A stretch of 64,000 nt of DNA from Candidatus Hadersleviella danica (GTDB lineage Bacteria > Chloroflexota > Anaerolineae > Promineifilales > Promineifilaceae): the NCBI GenBank assembly GCA_016711405.1, contig JADJSZ010000110.1, forward strand, positions 51,349 through 115,348. Reading direction: 5' to 3'. The notes beneath the pieces were generated by a model. That model was not told the DNA's origin. It did not search any database and worked only from the letters and a program-made list of their open reading frames with translations. Position numbers and translations under genes: made by a program. Within the stretch, counting starts at the first letter, position 1, and every line of letters begins with the position of its first letter. This document shows positions 41,564 through 50,237 of this stretch, one piece after another.

Positions 41564-42906
41564 GCTTGCTCCTCTGGGGTGGTGGTGGGGCGGAAAAAGC
41601 GTTGCACATCAAGGGTGATGTTGGTGCGGTTGGCATTTAGGGCTTCGGCGATTTCGCGCACGGCCGTTTGCAAGGTGAAATTTACATCAGGCGCAAACTG
41701 AATTTTTTGCCCAATCACGTTAATCAGTGCCGCTTGGCTGGCGTGGTTTTGCGCCTGCTCATAAATGGTGGCATTCCGCAAAGCAACCGCCATTTGGTTG
41801 GCTAATGATTCTAAAATGCCGACATCTTCGGTGGTTAAACCATTGGTGATGTTGTGTTGCACATCCAGCACCCCCACCAATTGTTGCCCCAACACAATGG
41901 GCACGGCGATTTCGGCTTTGGTTTCGGGGAGGAGCGGGTTGGGCATCCAGCCTTGTTCTTGGCGTACATCGGGCACAAAAATCGGCTTTTGCGTTTGGGC
42001 GGCACGGCCGACAAGCCCTTGCCCCATCCCCAATTTGTGTTTGCCAATGAGCAACGCCTTGCCCGCTTCCCCAGTGCCCCCCGCTATGTGCAAAAAGCGT
42101 TGGTCATCATCCAATTGGTAAACATGGACGTGGTAATAATTAAACGCCTTCTGAATTTGGTCCACTACCTCCAGCAAAAGCTGGTTGCGTTCCAAGATAT
42201 TGCTCATACTGCGGCTGGCCTCGGCCGTGAGCCGCAAGGCGCGAGTGCGTTCGATAACCCGCTCTTCCAATGTATCGCGCTCGCCCAGAATGGTTTGGCG
42301 CAACGCCTGCTGGCGCAGAAGTGTCTCTTGGGAGCTTTCCACCAAGCGAAAAAAGAGGTAGGCCAACAAAGCGAGTTGTAAGCCAAACGAGAGGGAGAAC
42401 CCGAGCCATGCCTCGCCCGAGATATAAGTTTCTTGGATGATGGGGTTAGGGGTGATACTCCCCAAGAAAATTTGTTGCCCCACAGCGGCCGTTAGCACCG
42501 TGGTGATCAGCACCATGACAAACCCTTGGCGGATGCCATAGAGCAATGCCCACACAATGGACAAGACCAACAGCGACATACTGCCCGACCCAACCAAGCC
42601 AATGCTGAGTAAGTCGTACACATTGCCAATGAGGGCAGGAATGAGCAAGAGACCCGCCCGCACCCAAAAGGGAATTTTCCGCCGCAGGAGAATCCCCAGC
42701 CAGAGCAAAATAGGCAAAATGGCAAATTGGCGCAAGGCCAGTGGTTCACGGCCGATGGCCACGGCCACAAAACTGCCCACAACCAAGGCACTGGTCATTA
42801 CGGCCGCTATCCACAAAATAAGGTTGAGCAACGCCTCCCGTTGCTCGCGCAAATCGAATAGCAGGGTCTCGGTGGTGGAGGATTTGGCTGGTTGCTGGTT
42901 AATCAT
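41560..42906 (-). CDS. Membrane GAF sensor protein (second of an overlapping trio)
   Basis: A 448-residue protein with the same plan as its downstream neighbour. It has about six transmembrane helices (residues 28-200), a connector with a coiled coil (RQTILGERDTLEERVIER), a single GAF domain (YYHVHVYQLDDDQRFLHIAG, MGQGLVGRAAQTQ, MPNPLLPETKAEIAVPI) and the conserved C-terminal tail (LINVIGQKIQFAPDVNFT). It overlaps the upstream gene by eight bases and the downstream gene by four. No catalytic domain is present. The GAF domain is close in sequence to the other two of the trio, so they probably arose by duplication and may form mixed dimers; that is inference. Confidence 0.8.
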   Translation of the reverse strand: MINQQPAKSSTTETLLFDLREQREALLNLILWIAAVMTSALVVGSFVAVAIGREPLALRQFAILPILLWLGILLRRKIPFWVRAGLLLIPALIGNVYDLLSIGLVGSGSMSLLVLSIVWALLYGIRQGFVMVLITTVLTAAVGQQIFLGSITPNPIIQETYISGEAWLGFSLSFGLQLALLAYLFFRLVESSQETLLRQQALRQTILGERDTLEERVIERTRALRLTAEASRSMSNILERNQLLLEVVDQIQKAFNYYHVHVYQLDDDQRFLHIAGGTGEAGKALLIGKHKLGMGQGLVGRAAQTQKPIFVPDVRQEQGWMPNPLLPETKAEIAVPIVLGQQLVGVLDVQHNITNGLTTEDVGILESLANQMAVALRNATIYEQAQNHASQAALINVIGQKIQFAPDVNFTLQTAVREIAEALNANRTNITLDVQRFFRPTTTPEEQA

Positions 42907-45367
42907 GCCCGTTGGATTTGGTGGTCTGGTGCAATTTGACGGCCGTGGGGGCTTGCTTTAAGGCCGTGCCTAGTTCATACAGAGCCACCCGCAATGCACT
43001 TTCGACATCGGTGGTGTCCTGAATTTTTTGCCCAATTTCGTTAATCAACTGTTCCCGTTCGGCTTCGCGTTGGGCGCGGGCATATAAATCAGCATTTCGC
43101 AACCCAACGGCCACTTGGTTAGAAATCGCTTGGAGCAGATTGGCATCTTGTTCGCCCAAACTGTTAATCTCCCGATTTTGCACATCGAGCACACCTAGCA
43201 CTTGTTGGCCAAGGGCAATCGGGACGGCAATTTCAGATTTGGTGTCGGGCAAGAGCGGGTTGGGCTTCCATGTATGGTCACGGGTGACATCGGGGACAAT
43301 AACGGCCGTGTTGGTATTGGCCGCACGGCCGACCAACCCCACGCCCAAGGGCAAGCTATGTTTTTGGGATAAAAGCTGTTGCCCAACGCGCCCCGTACCA
43401 CCCGCCATGTTTAATTTGCGGCCGTCCTCACTCATCAAATAAATGTGGACATGGTAATAATCAAACGCTTCTTGGATTTGTTCCACCACTGCCAACACCA
43501 ATTCCTGCTGGTCAATAATGGTAGACAAACTGCGGCTAATGCGTGATGTTGTTTCTAGAGCGCGGGTGCGTTCGGCCACGCGCTGTTCCAAGAATTGCTC
43601 GTTTTCCTGCACTTGGGCGGTCAATTGGTTAAAAGAAACAGCCAACCGCCCCAACTCATCGCCAGTGGTGATATCAGCATACACATTGCGTTCGCCAGCG
43701 CGGAAACGTTCGGCCGTTTTTTCCAACTGCAAAATGGGTGTGGCGACCAAACGGCCGACAATCGTCGCCGCAATACTGGCCACCAACACAATGACCACCC
43801 CCACCAAAATCTGCGTCTGCTGTTGCTCCGTCACCAAAGCCAACGCCTCGCTTTGGGCTTGGTGTGTCACCACAAACCAGCGCAAATTGCCAATAACCGC
43901 CTCGTTTTGGGAAGAAATCAATGGGCTATGTGATATAAAACTGGCATCCCCTTGATAATCCGAAATGATAAATGTGTCGTTTTGTAGCTCATCTAAAAGC
44001 GCAAGCGAGAAGGGTTCTGGTGAAATCGAGTAAGCCCCATTCGTGGCGATAATTTGGTCGCTGGCCACAAAATCAATTTCGCCTGTCTGGCCGAGTTCCT
44101 GCGGCCGTTCCAATTGCGGCAAAATTCCATCCAGAATCACCGTCGCCTTCACCGCCCCAATCGCCTCAAAGCGCGTCCGGTTTGGGTCTCGGAACACAAT
44201 CGGAATGGCAATATCCACCCCATAAACGGGTTGATCACCCTCAAATACCTCTAATTGTTGCTCAGGGTCGTAGCGTTCTCTATCTAACAGAAAGGGGTCG
44301 CTGATGTAACGACTCCCCAAACCACTGCTATACGCTTTCACAAACCAACTCTCACCCCCAAAATAAAAGCTGTCGGGGTTGCCTGCGTTGGCAATCGTCC
44401 CCCCAAATCGGTCTACCACGACTAACTCCACATTATTGGGAAAAATTTGCACATATTGGCGCAAAGAGAGTGTTGCTTGCACATCCACCAATAAGTTGCG
44501 TTCCAATGGGGTAGCCGCTAACCACAACTCCTCTTGCTCTAACAAATAATTGCGCACATCCGAAACGGCCAACCCCGCATAACTGTCATTGGTGCGTTGT
44601 AGGGCAAATTGCATCGTGCGGTCGCTACTCAGCGTTTCTAAGAGCTTCAACTCCCGCGCCAAATATTCGCCGATGCTCAGGGCGCGGGCCTTGGCTACCG
44701 CATTCAAGTTTTGCCCCACTTGGTTGGTCAGCGAGCGGCTGATGGTGATGGAGACGAAAATCACCGTGATGGTAATTGAAACAATGGCCAATACCGTCAC
44801 CGACAGCACAAACTTGACCTGCATGTTGTATTCGTTGAAGCGCTGAAATATCAGCACAATAAAAATAAACCCAGTAACCAAACTCGTCCCCACCAAGATA
44901 TTGTATTGGGTGGTGGGGATAATGATGCGAGTGGCGGGCCAAAATATGTCCATCATAATCAGGCCCGTTGAAAGGGCGGCCACGGCCGTGCCAATCGGAA
45001 AGAGGTGCCGAGTAAGGGATTGGCTGGCTAACCCAAAAAGCATGGCAAAAGCCAGCATTGCCTGCACAATGCCAACACCCGAGGTAACGGCCGAAATAAT
45101 CGCAAACAGCAGATAAACGACGAGACTAAGAATGATGAAACTGGAGAGAATGGCTCCCCGGCGGGCGCGAAACGCCAGCCAAACCATAATCGCCGAAGGG
45201 ACAAGAGACGCTATCAAAAGGGCATCGAATGTGCCCCGCACCACGGCCGCCGAGACATTCAGAAAGAGCAATATCCCTGCAATCGCCAACGTCAGCACAT
45301 AGGCCCGCTGGCGTTCGTTTTCTTCCTGCGTGGTGAGGGGTTGATTAGATAGCGAGGAAAGAGTCAT
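42899..45367 (-). CDS. Membrane dCache-HAMP-GAF sensor (first of an overlapping trio)
   Basis: An 822-residue protein that probably opens the sensory operon. Residues 20-215 hold six or seven transmembrane helices. An extracytoplasmic double-Cache-like domain follows (residues about 225-530, with ARALSIGEYLARELKLLETL and YVQIFPNNVELVVVDRFG), then a membrane helix (ILVGVVIVLVASIAATIVG), HAMP (PILQLEKTAERFRAGERN), GAF (YYHVHIYLMSEDGRKL, LGVGLVGRAAN) and the shared tail (REQLINEIGQKIQDTTDVES). It is the only member of the trio with an obvious extracellular ligand domain. It lacks a methyl-accepting or kinase output, so its signal must pass to another protein, plausibly through GAF or tail contacts. 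Confidence 0.82.
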   Translation of the reverse strand: MTLSSLSNQPLTTQEENERQRAYVLTLAIAGILLFLNVSAAVVRGTFDALLIASLVPSAIMVWLAFRARRGAILSSFIILSLVVYLLFAIISAVTSGVGIVQAMLAFAMLFGLASQSLTRHLFPIGTAVAALSTGLIMMDIFWPATRIIIPTTQYNILVGTSLVTGFIFIVLIFQRFNEYNMQVKFVLSVTVLAIVSITITVIFVSITISRSLTNQVGQNLNAVAKARALSIGEYLARELKLLETLSSDRTMQFALQRTNDSYAGLAVSDVRNYLLEQEELWLAATPLERNLLVDVQATLSLRQYVQIFPNNVELVVVDRFGGTIANAGNPDSFYFGGESWFVKAYSSGLGSRYISDPFLLDRERYDPEQQLEVFEGDQPVYGVDIAIPIVFRDPNRTRFEAIGAVKATVILDGILPQLERPQELGQTGEIDFVASDQIIATNGAYSISPEPFSLALLDELQNDTFIISDYQGDASFISHSPLISSQNEAVIGNLRWFVVTHQAQSEALALVTEQQQTQILVGVVIVLVASIAATIVGRLVATPILQLEKTAERFRAGERNVYADITTGDELGRLAVSFNQLTAQVQENEQFLEQRVAERTRALETTSRISRSLSTIIDQQELVLAVVEQIQEAFDYYHVHIYLMSEDGRKLNMAGGTGRVGQQLLSQKHSLPLGVGLVGRAANTNTAVIVPDVTRDHTWKPNPLLPDTKSEIAVPIALGQQVLGVLDVQNREINSLGEQDANLLQAISNQVAVGLRNADLYARAQREAEREQLINEIGQKIQDTTDVESALRVALYELGTALKQAPTAVKLHQTTKSNGHD

Positions 45368-45537
45368 AGCGATACGCTCTCGGTTGAATTGTTAGGGTCA
45401 TTGTAACCCGATTACAGGGCACAGATTGCAAATTACACACAATGTAGCTCGCAAAAAATTGATGCTGATAGCTTCTCTTAATTGGCCTCCCTTGTGGCAT
45501 TGTCGCACAGTTTACCACTAACGTATCATATCATAAA

Positions 45538-45577
45538 CAAAAAAGCCCACCGTGAATATCACGTAATGGGCTTTCGG
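45538..45577 (-). terminator. Rho-independent terminator after gatB
   Basis: On the minus strand, AAAGCCCA-TTA-CGTGA, a TAT loop, TCACG-G-TGGGC and a T6 run form a classic terminator. It lies about 100 bases beyond the gatB stop. The remainder of the 45368-45679 gap holds only the likely promoter region of the sensory block, with no gene. Confidence 0.9.
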
Positions 45578-45679
45578 CGAAAAGTGGGAATTTAGTACTG
45601 AGAGAGGCGAGAAAAAAGAGAAGACAGTAGAGAGAAAAGAGCAGTGGCTGGTTGTTGCTAAAAGCTAACAGCTTATGGC

Positions 45680-47122
45680 TTACAGCTTATGGCTGGCTAT
45701 CGCCTCATCCAGCAATTTGTTGACCAGTTGCGGGTTGCCTTTGCCCTTTAGGGCGCGCATGATTTGGCCGACGAACCAGCCGCGCAATTTGTCTTTGCCA
45801 GCGGCCAACTCGGCCGCGTCATTCGGGTGAGCGGCCAAAATCTCAGCCACCACGGCCGCAATCGCCCCTTCATCCGAAATCTGCGCCAGCCCCTTGGCCT
45901 GCACAATCTCGGCCGCCCCTTGCCCTGTCACAAACATCTCCGCCAAAACCTCCTTGGCCGTGTTGTGGCTGATGGTCTGCTTGGCCACCAAGGCCAGCAA
46001 TTCCACCAGTTGGCTGGGAGTCGTTTTCACCTGCTCAATGCCCACCTTATGCTCATTCATCAGGCTAAACAAGTTGTTGATGAGCCAGTTGGCCACACTC
46101 TTCGGCTCGCCGCCATCGGCCACGGCCGCCTCAAACCAGTTGGTCACGGCCAACTCTTCCGCTATCACCCGCGCATCCACATCCGAGAGGCCAAAGGTGG
46201 TTTTGTAACGGCCGATTTTGACCACAGGTAGCTCCACCAACTCCGCCCGCACTGCCTCAATCCACGCCTCGTCAACCCACAGCGGCGGCAAATCAGGTTC
46301 GGGGAAATAGCGGTAATCGTGGGCATCCTCTTTACTGCGCTGGCTATAAGTCTCCCGCTTGGCCTCGTTCCAGCCCAACGTCTCCTGCTCCACCTCGCCT
46401 CCCGCTTCCACCGTGGCAATTTGTTTGGCAATCTCGTACTCAATCGCCCCCGTGAGTGCCTTAAAGCTGTTCAGGTTTTTGACCTCAACCCGTGTGTTGA
46501 GTTCCTCGCTCCCCTGCGGCCGAATGCTCACATTCGCCTCAAAGCGAATAACCCCCTTCTCCATATCGCCGCTGTTTACGCCCAAATAGCGCAAAATGTG
46601 CCGAATTTGGGTGGCATAGGCCAAGGCTTCCTCGGCCGAACGCATGTCTGGCTCGCTGACGATTTCCAGCAGGGGCACGCCCGCCCGGTTGTAATCCACC
46701 AGCGACGTGCCATCCTCGAGGTGGGTCAGCTTGCCCGTGTCCTCTTCCATGTGCGCCCGGCGCACGCGAATGCACTTGGTCGTCCCATCGGCCAATTCGA
46801 TATCCACAAAGCCATTGGTGGCGATGGGGTGCGCCAATTGGGAGATTTGGTAGCCTTTGGGCAAATCGGGGTAAAAGTAATTTTTGCGCGCAAAAGCGTT
46901 GTAGGGGTTGATGGTGCAACCGACGGCCAGCCCCAGCCGCATGGCCATCCCCACGGCCGCTTTGTTCACCACGGGCAATGTGCCCGGCATCCCTAAGCTA
47001 AGGGGGTCTACGGCCGAATTCGGCTCCGCCTCCACACTGTCCACCACAACACAGCCACTAAACATTTTAGAGGCTGTCATCATCTCCGCATGTATTTCCA
47101 GACCAATAATTGCTTCGTACAT
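45680..47122 (-). CDS. gatB: Aspartyl/glutamyl-tRNA(Asn/Gln) amidotransferase subunit B
   Basis: GatB is the kinase/tRNA-binding subunit of the GatCAB complex, which converts misacylated Glu-tRNAGln or Asp-tRNAAsn to the correct aminoacyl-tRNA. The catalytic cradle starts with EAIIGLEIHAEM. FYPDLPKGYQISQ, the HMEEDTGKLTH loop, DYNRAGVPLLEIV and the long YRYFPEPDLPPL segment follow. The C-terminal helical and YqeY-like tail (GWFVGQIMRALKGKGNPQLVNKLLDE) is complete. Its 480 residues are typical. The gene is the last of a minus-strand set containing def, gatC, gatA and a nucleotidyltransferase-like gene. An AGCTATCAGC-type repeat precedes it. Confidence 0.96.
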   Translation of the reverse strand: MYEAIIGLEIHAEMMTASKMFSGCVVVDSVEAEPNSAVDPLSLGMPGTLPVVNKAAVGMAMRLGLAVGCTINPYNAFARKNYFYPDLPKGYQISQLAHPIATNGFVDIELADGTTKCIRVRRAHMEEDTGKLTHLEDGTSLVDYNRAGVPLLEIVSEPDMRSAEEALAYATQIRHILRYLGVNSGDMEKGVIRFEANVSIRPQGSEELNTRVEVKNLNSFKALTGAIEYEIAKQIATVEAGGEVEQETLGWNEAKRETYSQRSKEDAHDYRYFPEPDLPPLWVDEAWIEAVRAELVELPVVKIGRYKTTFGLSDVDARVIAEELAVTNWFEAAVADGGEPKSVANWLINNLFSLMNEHKVGIEQVKTTPSQLVELLALVAKQTISHNTAKEVLAEMFVTGQGAAEIVQAKGLAQISDEGAIAAVVAEILAAHPNDAAELAAGKDKLRGWFVGQIMRALKGKGNPQLVNKLLDEAIASHKL

Positions 47123-47340
47123 AGCTTTTAGCTGTCAGCTATCAGCTATCAGCTTGGCCACTGATAACTGACAACTGATCTGTTTTTCATTTCTAAGTCT
47201 GCTGAAGAAAGGTCAATTTAGACACGAATTGCACGAATTACACGAATTTTTCCCGAGTGATTTGCAATTTTGCCTTTTAGCTCTTTTGCCCTTTTGCAAT
47301 AAACCCTTTTTCGGGTCACTGACTTTTCACTTCTCACTTT

Positions 47341-48285
47341 TTACTTCCCACTCTCCCCATCCACCACCAGCCCTAGCGGTTTGCTGGTGTGTTCCGCCTT
47401 GTGGCCAATGTAGGCCCCATCCAGCACCGCATGGCGCACCTGTGCCCCTGCCTCGAAGATACTGTTTTGGACGACGCACCCTTCCACCACCGCTCCTGCG
47501 CCAATGCTGGCATAGGGGCCAATGACCGAGGCGATAATTTCGGCCGACTCGTGGATAAACACAGGCGGAATGACCGCAAACTCTTCCGTATAGCTCCGCT
47601 CGAGGGCATCTTGGGAATTATACCCAATGGCCAACAGTCGGTTGTTGACCCGCAACAAATCTTCCCGCGTGGCCACATCCAGCCAATGGTGAACGGTGCC
47701 AGCCACAATGGGGTGCTTTTGGCCGAGGAGTCGGCCGATGACATCTCCCATTTGGGTCGTTTCGGATAGCCCTTCGCGTAACCGTGCCCCGCTGGCCAGC
47801 CAGAGGATGCCTGCCCATGCTCGGCCGCTTTCGGCCAAGGCTGTCACATGGTTGTCGCTATCCACCTGCACCATGCCCCATCGGCTGGTTTCGTGTTTGT
47901 CGCTAACGAGGACGGCCGCTTCCACTCCCGTTAATCCCGCCAATTCGGCAAAATCAGCCAGCACAATGCTCTCCGCTTTGGCCAGCACCAGTGGGCCATC
48001 CCCAATTTTGTCCCGCGCCGCCCAGAGCCAGCTTTGCCCTTCGGCCGCTTCCACAAAATGGGCGTTCAGCTTGGGGTACTGTTGGCGTACCCATGCTTTG
48101 ATTTGGTCGAGGTGGGTGTTGCCTACCAGAATCACTTCAGTGTTGGATGGTTCCCACAACGGCCGCATCTGCTCCAATACCTGCCCCAGCACGGGGTAAT
48201 TGGCCACCGTCCGCAACAGCTTGTGCTGGTTGACCAGTGGCCCCATCTGGGCTTCGTCGTAAATCAAGGAAAGAAAGAGTTGCAT
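47341..48285 (-). CDS. Sugar-nucleotidyltransferase-like protein with left-handed beta-helix tail
   Basis: A 314-residue protein with the overall order of a nucleotidyltransferase (residues 1-215) followed by hexapeptide-repeat turns (PPVFIHESAEIIASVIGPYA, then SIGAGAVVEGCVV). In active family members the start has G-x-G-x-R and a downstream lysine. Here the N-terminus reads LSLIYDEAQMGPLVNQHKLL, with no glycine loop, although LVLAKAESIVLADF resembles the product-binding region and HHWLDVATREDLL the C-terminal part. It may therefore be a degenerate or regulatory homologue. It is placed between gatA and gatB, an unusual neighbour for these genes. A frame begins at MQLFLSLI with repeat words immediately upstream. 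Confidence 0.65.
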   Translation of the reverse strand: MQLFLSLIYDEAQMGPLVNQHKLLRTVANYPVLGQVLEQMRPLWEPSNTEVILVGNTHLDQIKAWVRQQYPKLNAHFVEAAEGQSWLWAARDKIGDGPLVLAKAESIVLADFAELAGLTGVEAAVLVSDKHETSRWGMVQVDSDNHVTALAESGRAWAGILWLASGARLREGLSETTQMGDVIGRLLGQKHPIVAGTVHHWLDVATREDLLRVNNRLLAIGYNSQDALERSYTEEFAVIPPVFIHESAEIIASVIGPYASIGAGAVVEGCVVQNSIFEAGAQVRHAVLDGAYIGHKAEHTSKPLGLVVDGESGK

Positions 48286-48359
48286 AATCGTTAATTGTGA
48301 ATTGTGATTGGTTAATGGTGAACGGGGTCATTCACAATTCACAATTCATCGTTCACCAT

Positions 48360-49808
48360 TCACAATTGGCATCGTTGCTTGCCCCACTCCGTTGCTTGCT
48401 CATAGGCAAAGGCGGCGTTGAGGAGGGTTGGCTCCTGCAACGTGTTGGCCAACAACTGCAAGCCGATGGGCAACCCCGCCCCATCAAAACCGCAGGGAAT
48501 GGAGATGCCGCACCCCGCGCTGAGATTGAGCGAGACGGTGTAAATATCGCTCAGGTACATGGCGATGGGGTCGGCCGCACGTTCGCCAATGGGGAAGGCG
48601 GTGCTGGGGCTGGTGGGGGTGGCAATCACATCCACCTGCTCAAAGGCGCGTTGGAAATCACGCCCCAAAAGCGTCCGCGCCTTGAGCGCTTTGCCGTAAT
48701 AGGCATCGTAATAGCCCGCGCTGAGCACAAATGTGCCCAGCATGATGCGGTTTTTGACCTCGGGGCCGAATAGGCCACGGGTTTTCATGGTCGTGTCGCG
48801 CACATCGGTTCCCTGAATGCGGGGGCCAAAGCGGATGCCATCATAGCGGGCCAAATTGGCGCTGGCCTCGGCCGTGGCAATCAGATAATAAATTGGCAAG
48901 GCGTAGTGGGTGTGGGGCAAGCTAATTTCGACGATTTCCGCGCCCAAATCGGCCAGTTTTTGGATGGCGGAGCGCACGGCCGCTTCCACATCGGGCTGGA
49001 TGCCCTCCACAAAATATTCGCGGGGCACACCCACGCGCAAGCCGCGAATGTCGCCCGTCAAAGCCGCTTCGTAGTTGGGCACGGGGTGGGGCAGGCTGGT
49101 GCTGTCGCGCTCATCGTGCCCCGCAATGGTGCTTAACACGGCCGCCGCCGAGCGCACATCCCGCCCCAATGGCCCCACTTGGTCGAGCGAGGAGGCGTAG
49201 GCGACCACCCCCCAGCGGGAGACACGGCCATAGGTTGGCCGCAACCCGACCACGTTGCACAGGGCGGCGGGCTGGCGAATACTGCCGCCTGTGTCGCTCC
49301 CCAACGCCCCAAAGGTGAGGCCAGCGGCGACGGCCGCCGCGCTCCCGCCACTGCTCCCGCCGGGCACAAGGGCGGTGTTCCACGGGTTGCGGGTGGTTTG
49401 GTAGGCGGAGTTTTCGGTGGAGGAACCCATCGCAAACTCGTCGGTGTTGGTCATGCCGAGGATGACTGCGCCAGCTTGTTTGAGTTGTTGGGTGACGAAG
49501 GCATCGTAGGGTGGCCGAAACCCCTCCAAAATTTTGCTCCCCGCGCTGGTGGGCACATCTTTGTTGCAGATGATGGCTTTGAGGGCGACGGGAATGCCGA
49601 GCAGGGGGGTGCGCTCCCCCTGCGCCAACCGCTGGTCGGCCGATTGCGCTTGGGCAAGGGCAATTTCGGGGGTGACGGTGAGGAAGCTAAGCAGACGGCC
49701 GTCCACGGCCGCAATCCGTGCCAGCACCGCTTCGGTCGCTTGGACGCTGGTCACGTCGCCCGCCCACAGCTTGTCCCGCAGTTCTATGAGGGTTAAATCA
49801 GTTAGCAT
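48360..49808 (-). CDS. gatA: Aspartyl/glutamyl-tRNA(Asn/Gln) amidotransferase subunit A
   Basis: GatA is the amidase-signature subunit that releases ammonia from glutamine for the GatCAB reaction. The Ser-Ser-Lys catalytic triad is visible: lysine in IPVALKAIIC, and the two serines in the GGSSGGSAAAVAAG glycine-serine block, preceded by NTDEFAMGSSTE. GSDTGGSIRQPAALCN and YGRVSRWGVVAYASSLDQVG follow. Its 482 residues match the family. It follows gatC by about 20 bases and shares its operon. CTNKP-type differences are minor: the KDVPTSAGSKILEGF segment is intact. Confidence 0.96.
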   Translation of the reverse strand: MLTDLTLIELRDKLWAGDVTSVQATEAVLARIAAVDGRLLSFLTVTPEIALAQAQSADQRLAQGERTPLLGIPVALKAIICNKDVPTSAGSKILEGFRPPYDAFVTQQLKQAGAVILGMTNTDEFAMGSSTENSAYQTTRNPWNTALVPGGSSGGSAAAVAAGLTFGALGSDTGGSIRQPAALCNVVGLRPTYGRVSRWGVVAYASSLDQVGPLGRDVRSAAAVLSTIAGHDERDSTSLPHPVPNYEAALTGDIRGLRVGVPREYFVEGIQPDVEAAVRSAIQKLADLGAEIVEISLPHTHYALPIYYLIATAEASANLARYDGIRFGPRIQGTDVRDTTMKTRGLFGPEVKNRIMLGTFVLSAGYYDAYYGKALKARTLLGRDFQRAFEQVDVIATPTSPSTAFPIGERAADPIAMYLSDIYTVSLNLSAGCGISIPCGFDGAGLPIGLQLLANTLQEPTLLNAAFAYEQATEWGKQRCQL

Positions 49809-49829
49809 GAAGAATTGTGTGGTTATTTG

Positions 49830-50189
49830 TTAACGCAAGGTGCGAAGTTTTGACGCGGCTCCTTTGCGCCCTTCCCCATTTGTTCTTTGCGTCAAAAATT
49901 GCTCATTGACTTTCTGAATGAGGAACTGGTTTTGGGCATGGGCGGCCGTGTTGGCGAGAGCCTCGGCCGTGGGCAGATGGCTATTCACCACATCTTCGCG
50001 CCACACGTTTTGCTGGGCGACGGCGTGGGTGGTGGGGGGGATGCCCTCTAAATCGAGTTCGTTGATTTGCTCCACATAGTCGAGCACGGCCGAGAGCTGG
50101 TGCTGGTACAACACTTTCTCCTCTTCGGTTAAGGCCAACCGCGCTAACAGGGCTATTTTTTCAACATCTTGGATGGTTAAAGTAGATAT
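49830..50189 (-). CDS. gatC: Aspartyl/glutamyl-tRNA(Asn/Gln) amidotransferase subunit C
   Basis: GatC is the small belt subunit that binds GatA and GatB together. The conserved N-terminal helix can be read as STLTIQDVEKIALLARLALT, followed by LDYVEQINELDLEGIPPTTH and the late REDVVNSHLPTAEALANT segment. The first in-frame conventional start is a TTG at 50138, which would cut away the conserved N-terminal helix. The homologous start position at 50187-50189 is ATA, directly after GGATTGCGG intergenic repeat sequence. Either ATA is used as a rare initiator or one base is wrong. The tail after residue 100 (RKGAASKLRTLR) is basic. It lies upstream of gatA on the same strand. Confidence 0.88.
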   Translation of the reverse strand: MSTLTIQDVEKIALLARLALTEEEKVLYQHQLSAVLDYVEQINELDLEGIPPTTHAVAQQNVWREDVVNSHLPTAEALANTAAHAQNQFLIQKVNEQFLTQRTNGEGRKGAASKLRTLR

Positions 50190-50237
50190 AGGGGGATTGC
50201 GGAATGCGGAATGTGGATTGCGGAATGAATGAAGCGC

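Noticed and set aside
45368..45679. tRNA or small RNA gene in the gap between the sensory block and gatB
   Set aside because: No cloverleaf or CCA-adjacent structure was found; only a protein-gene terminator is clear.
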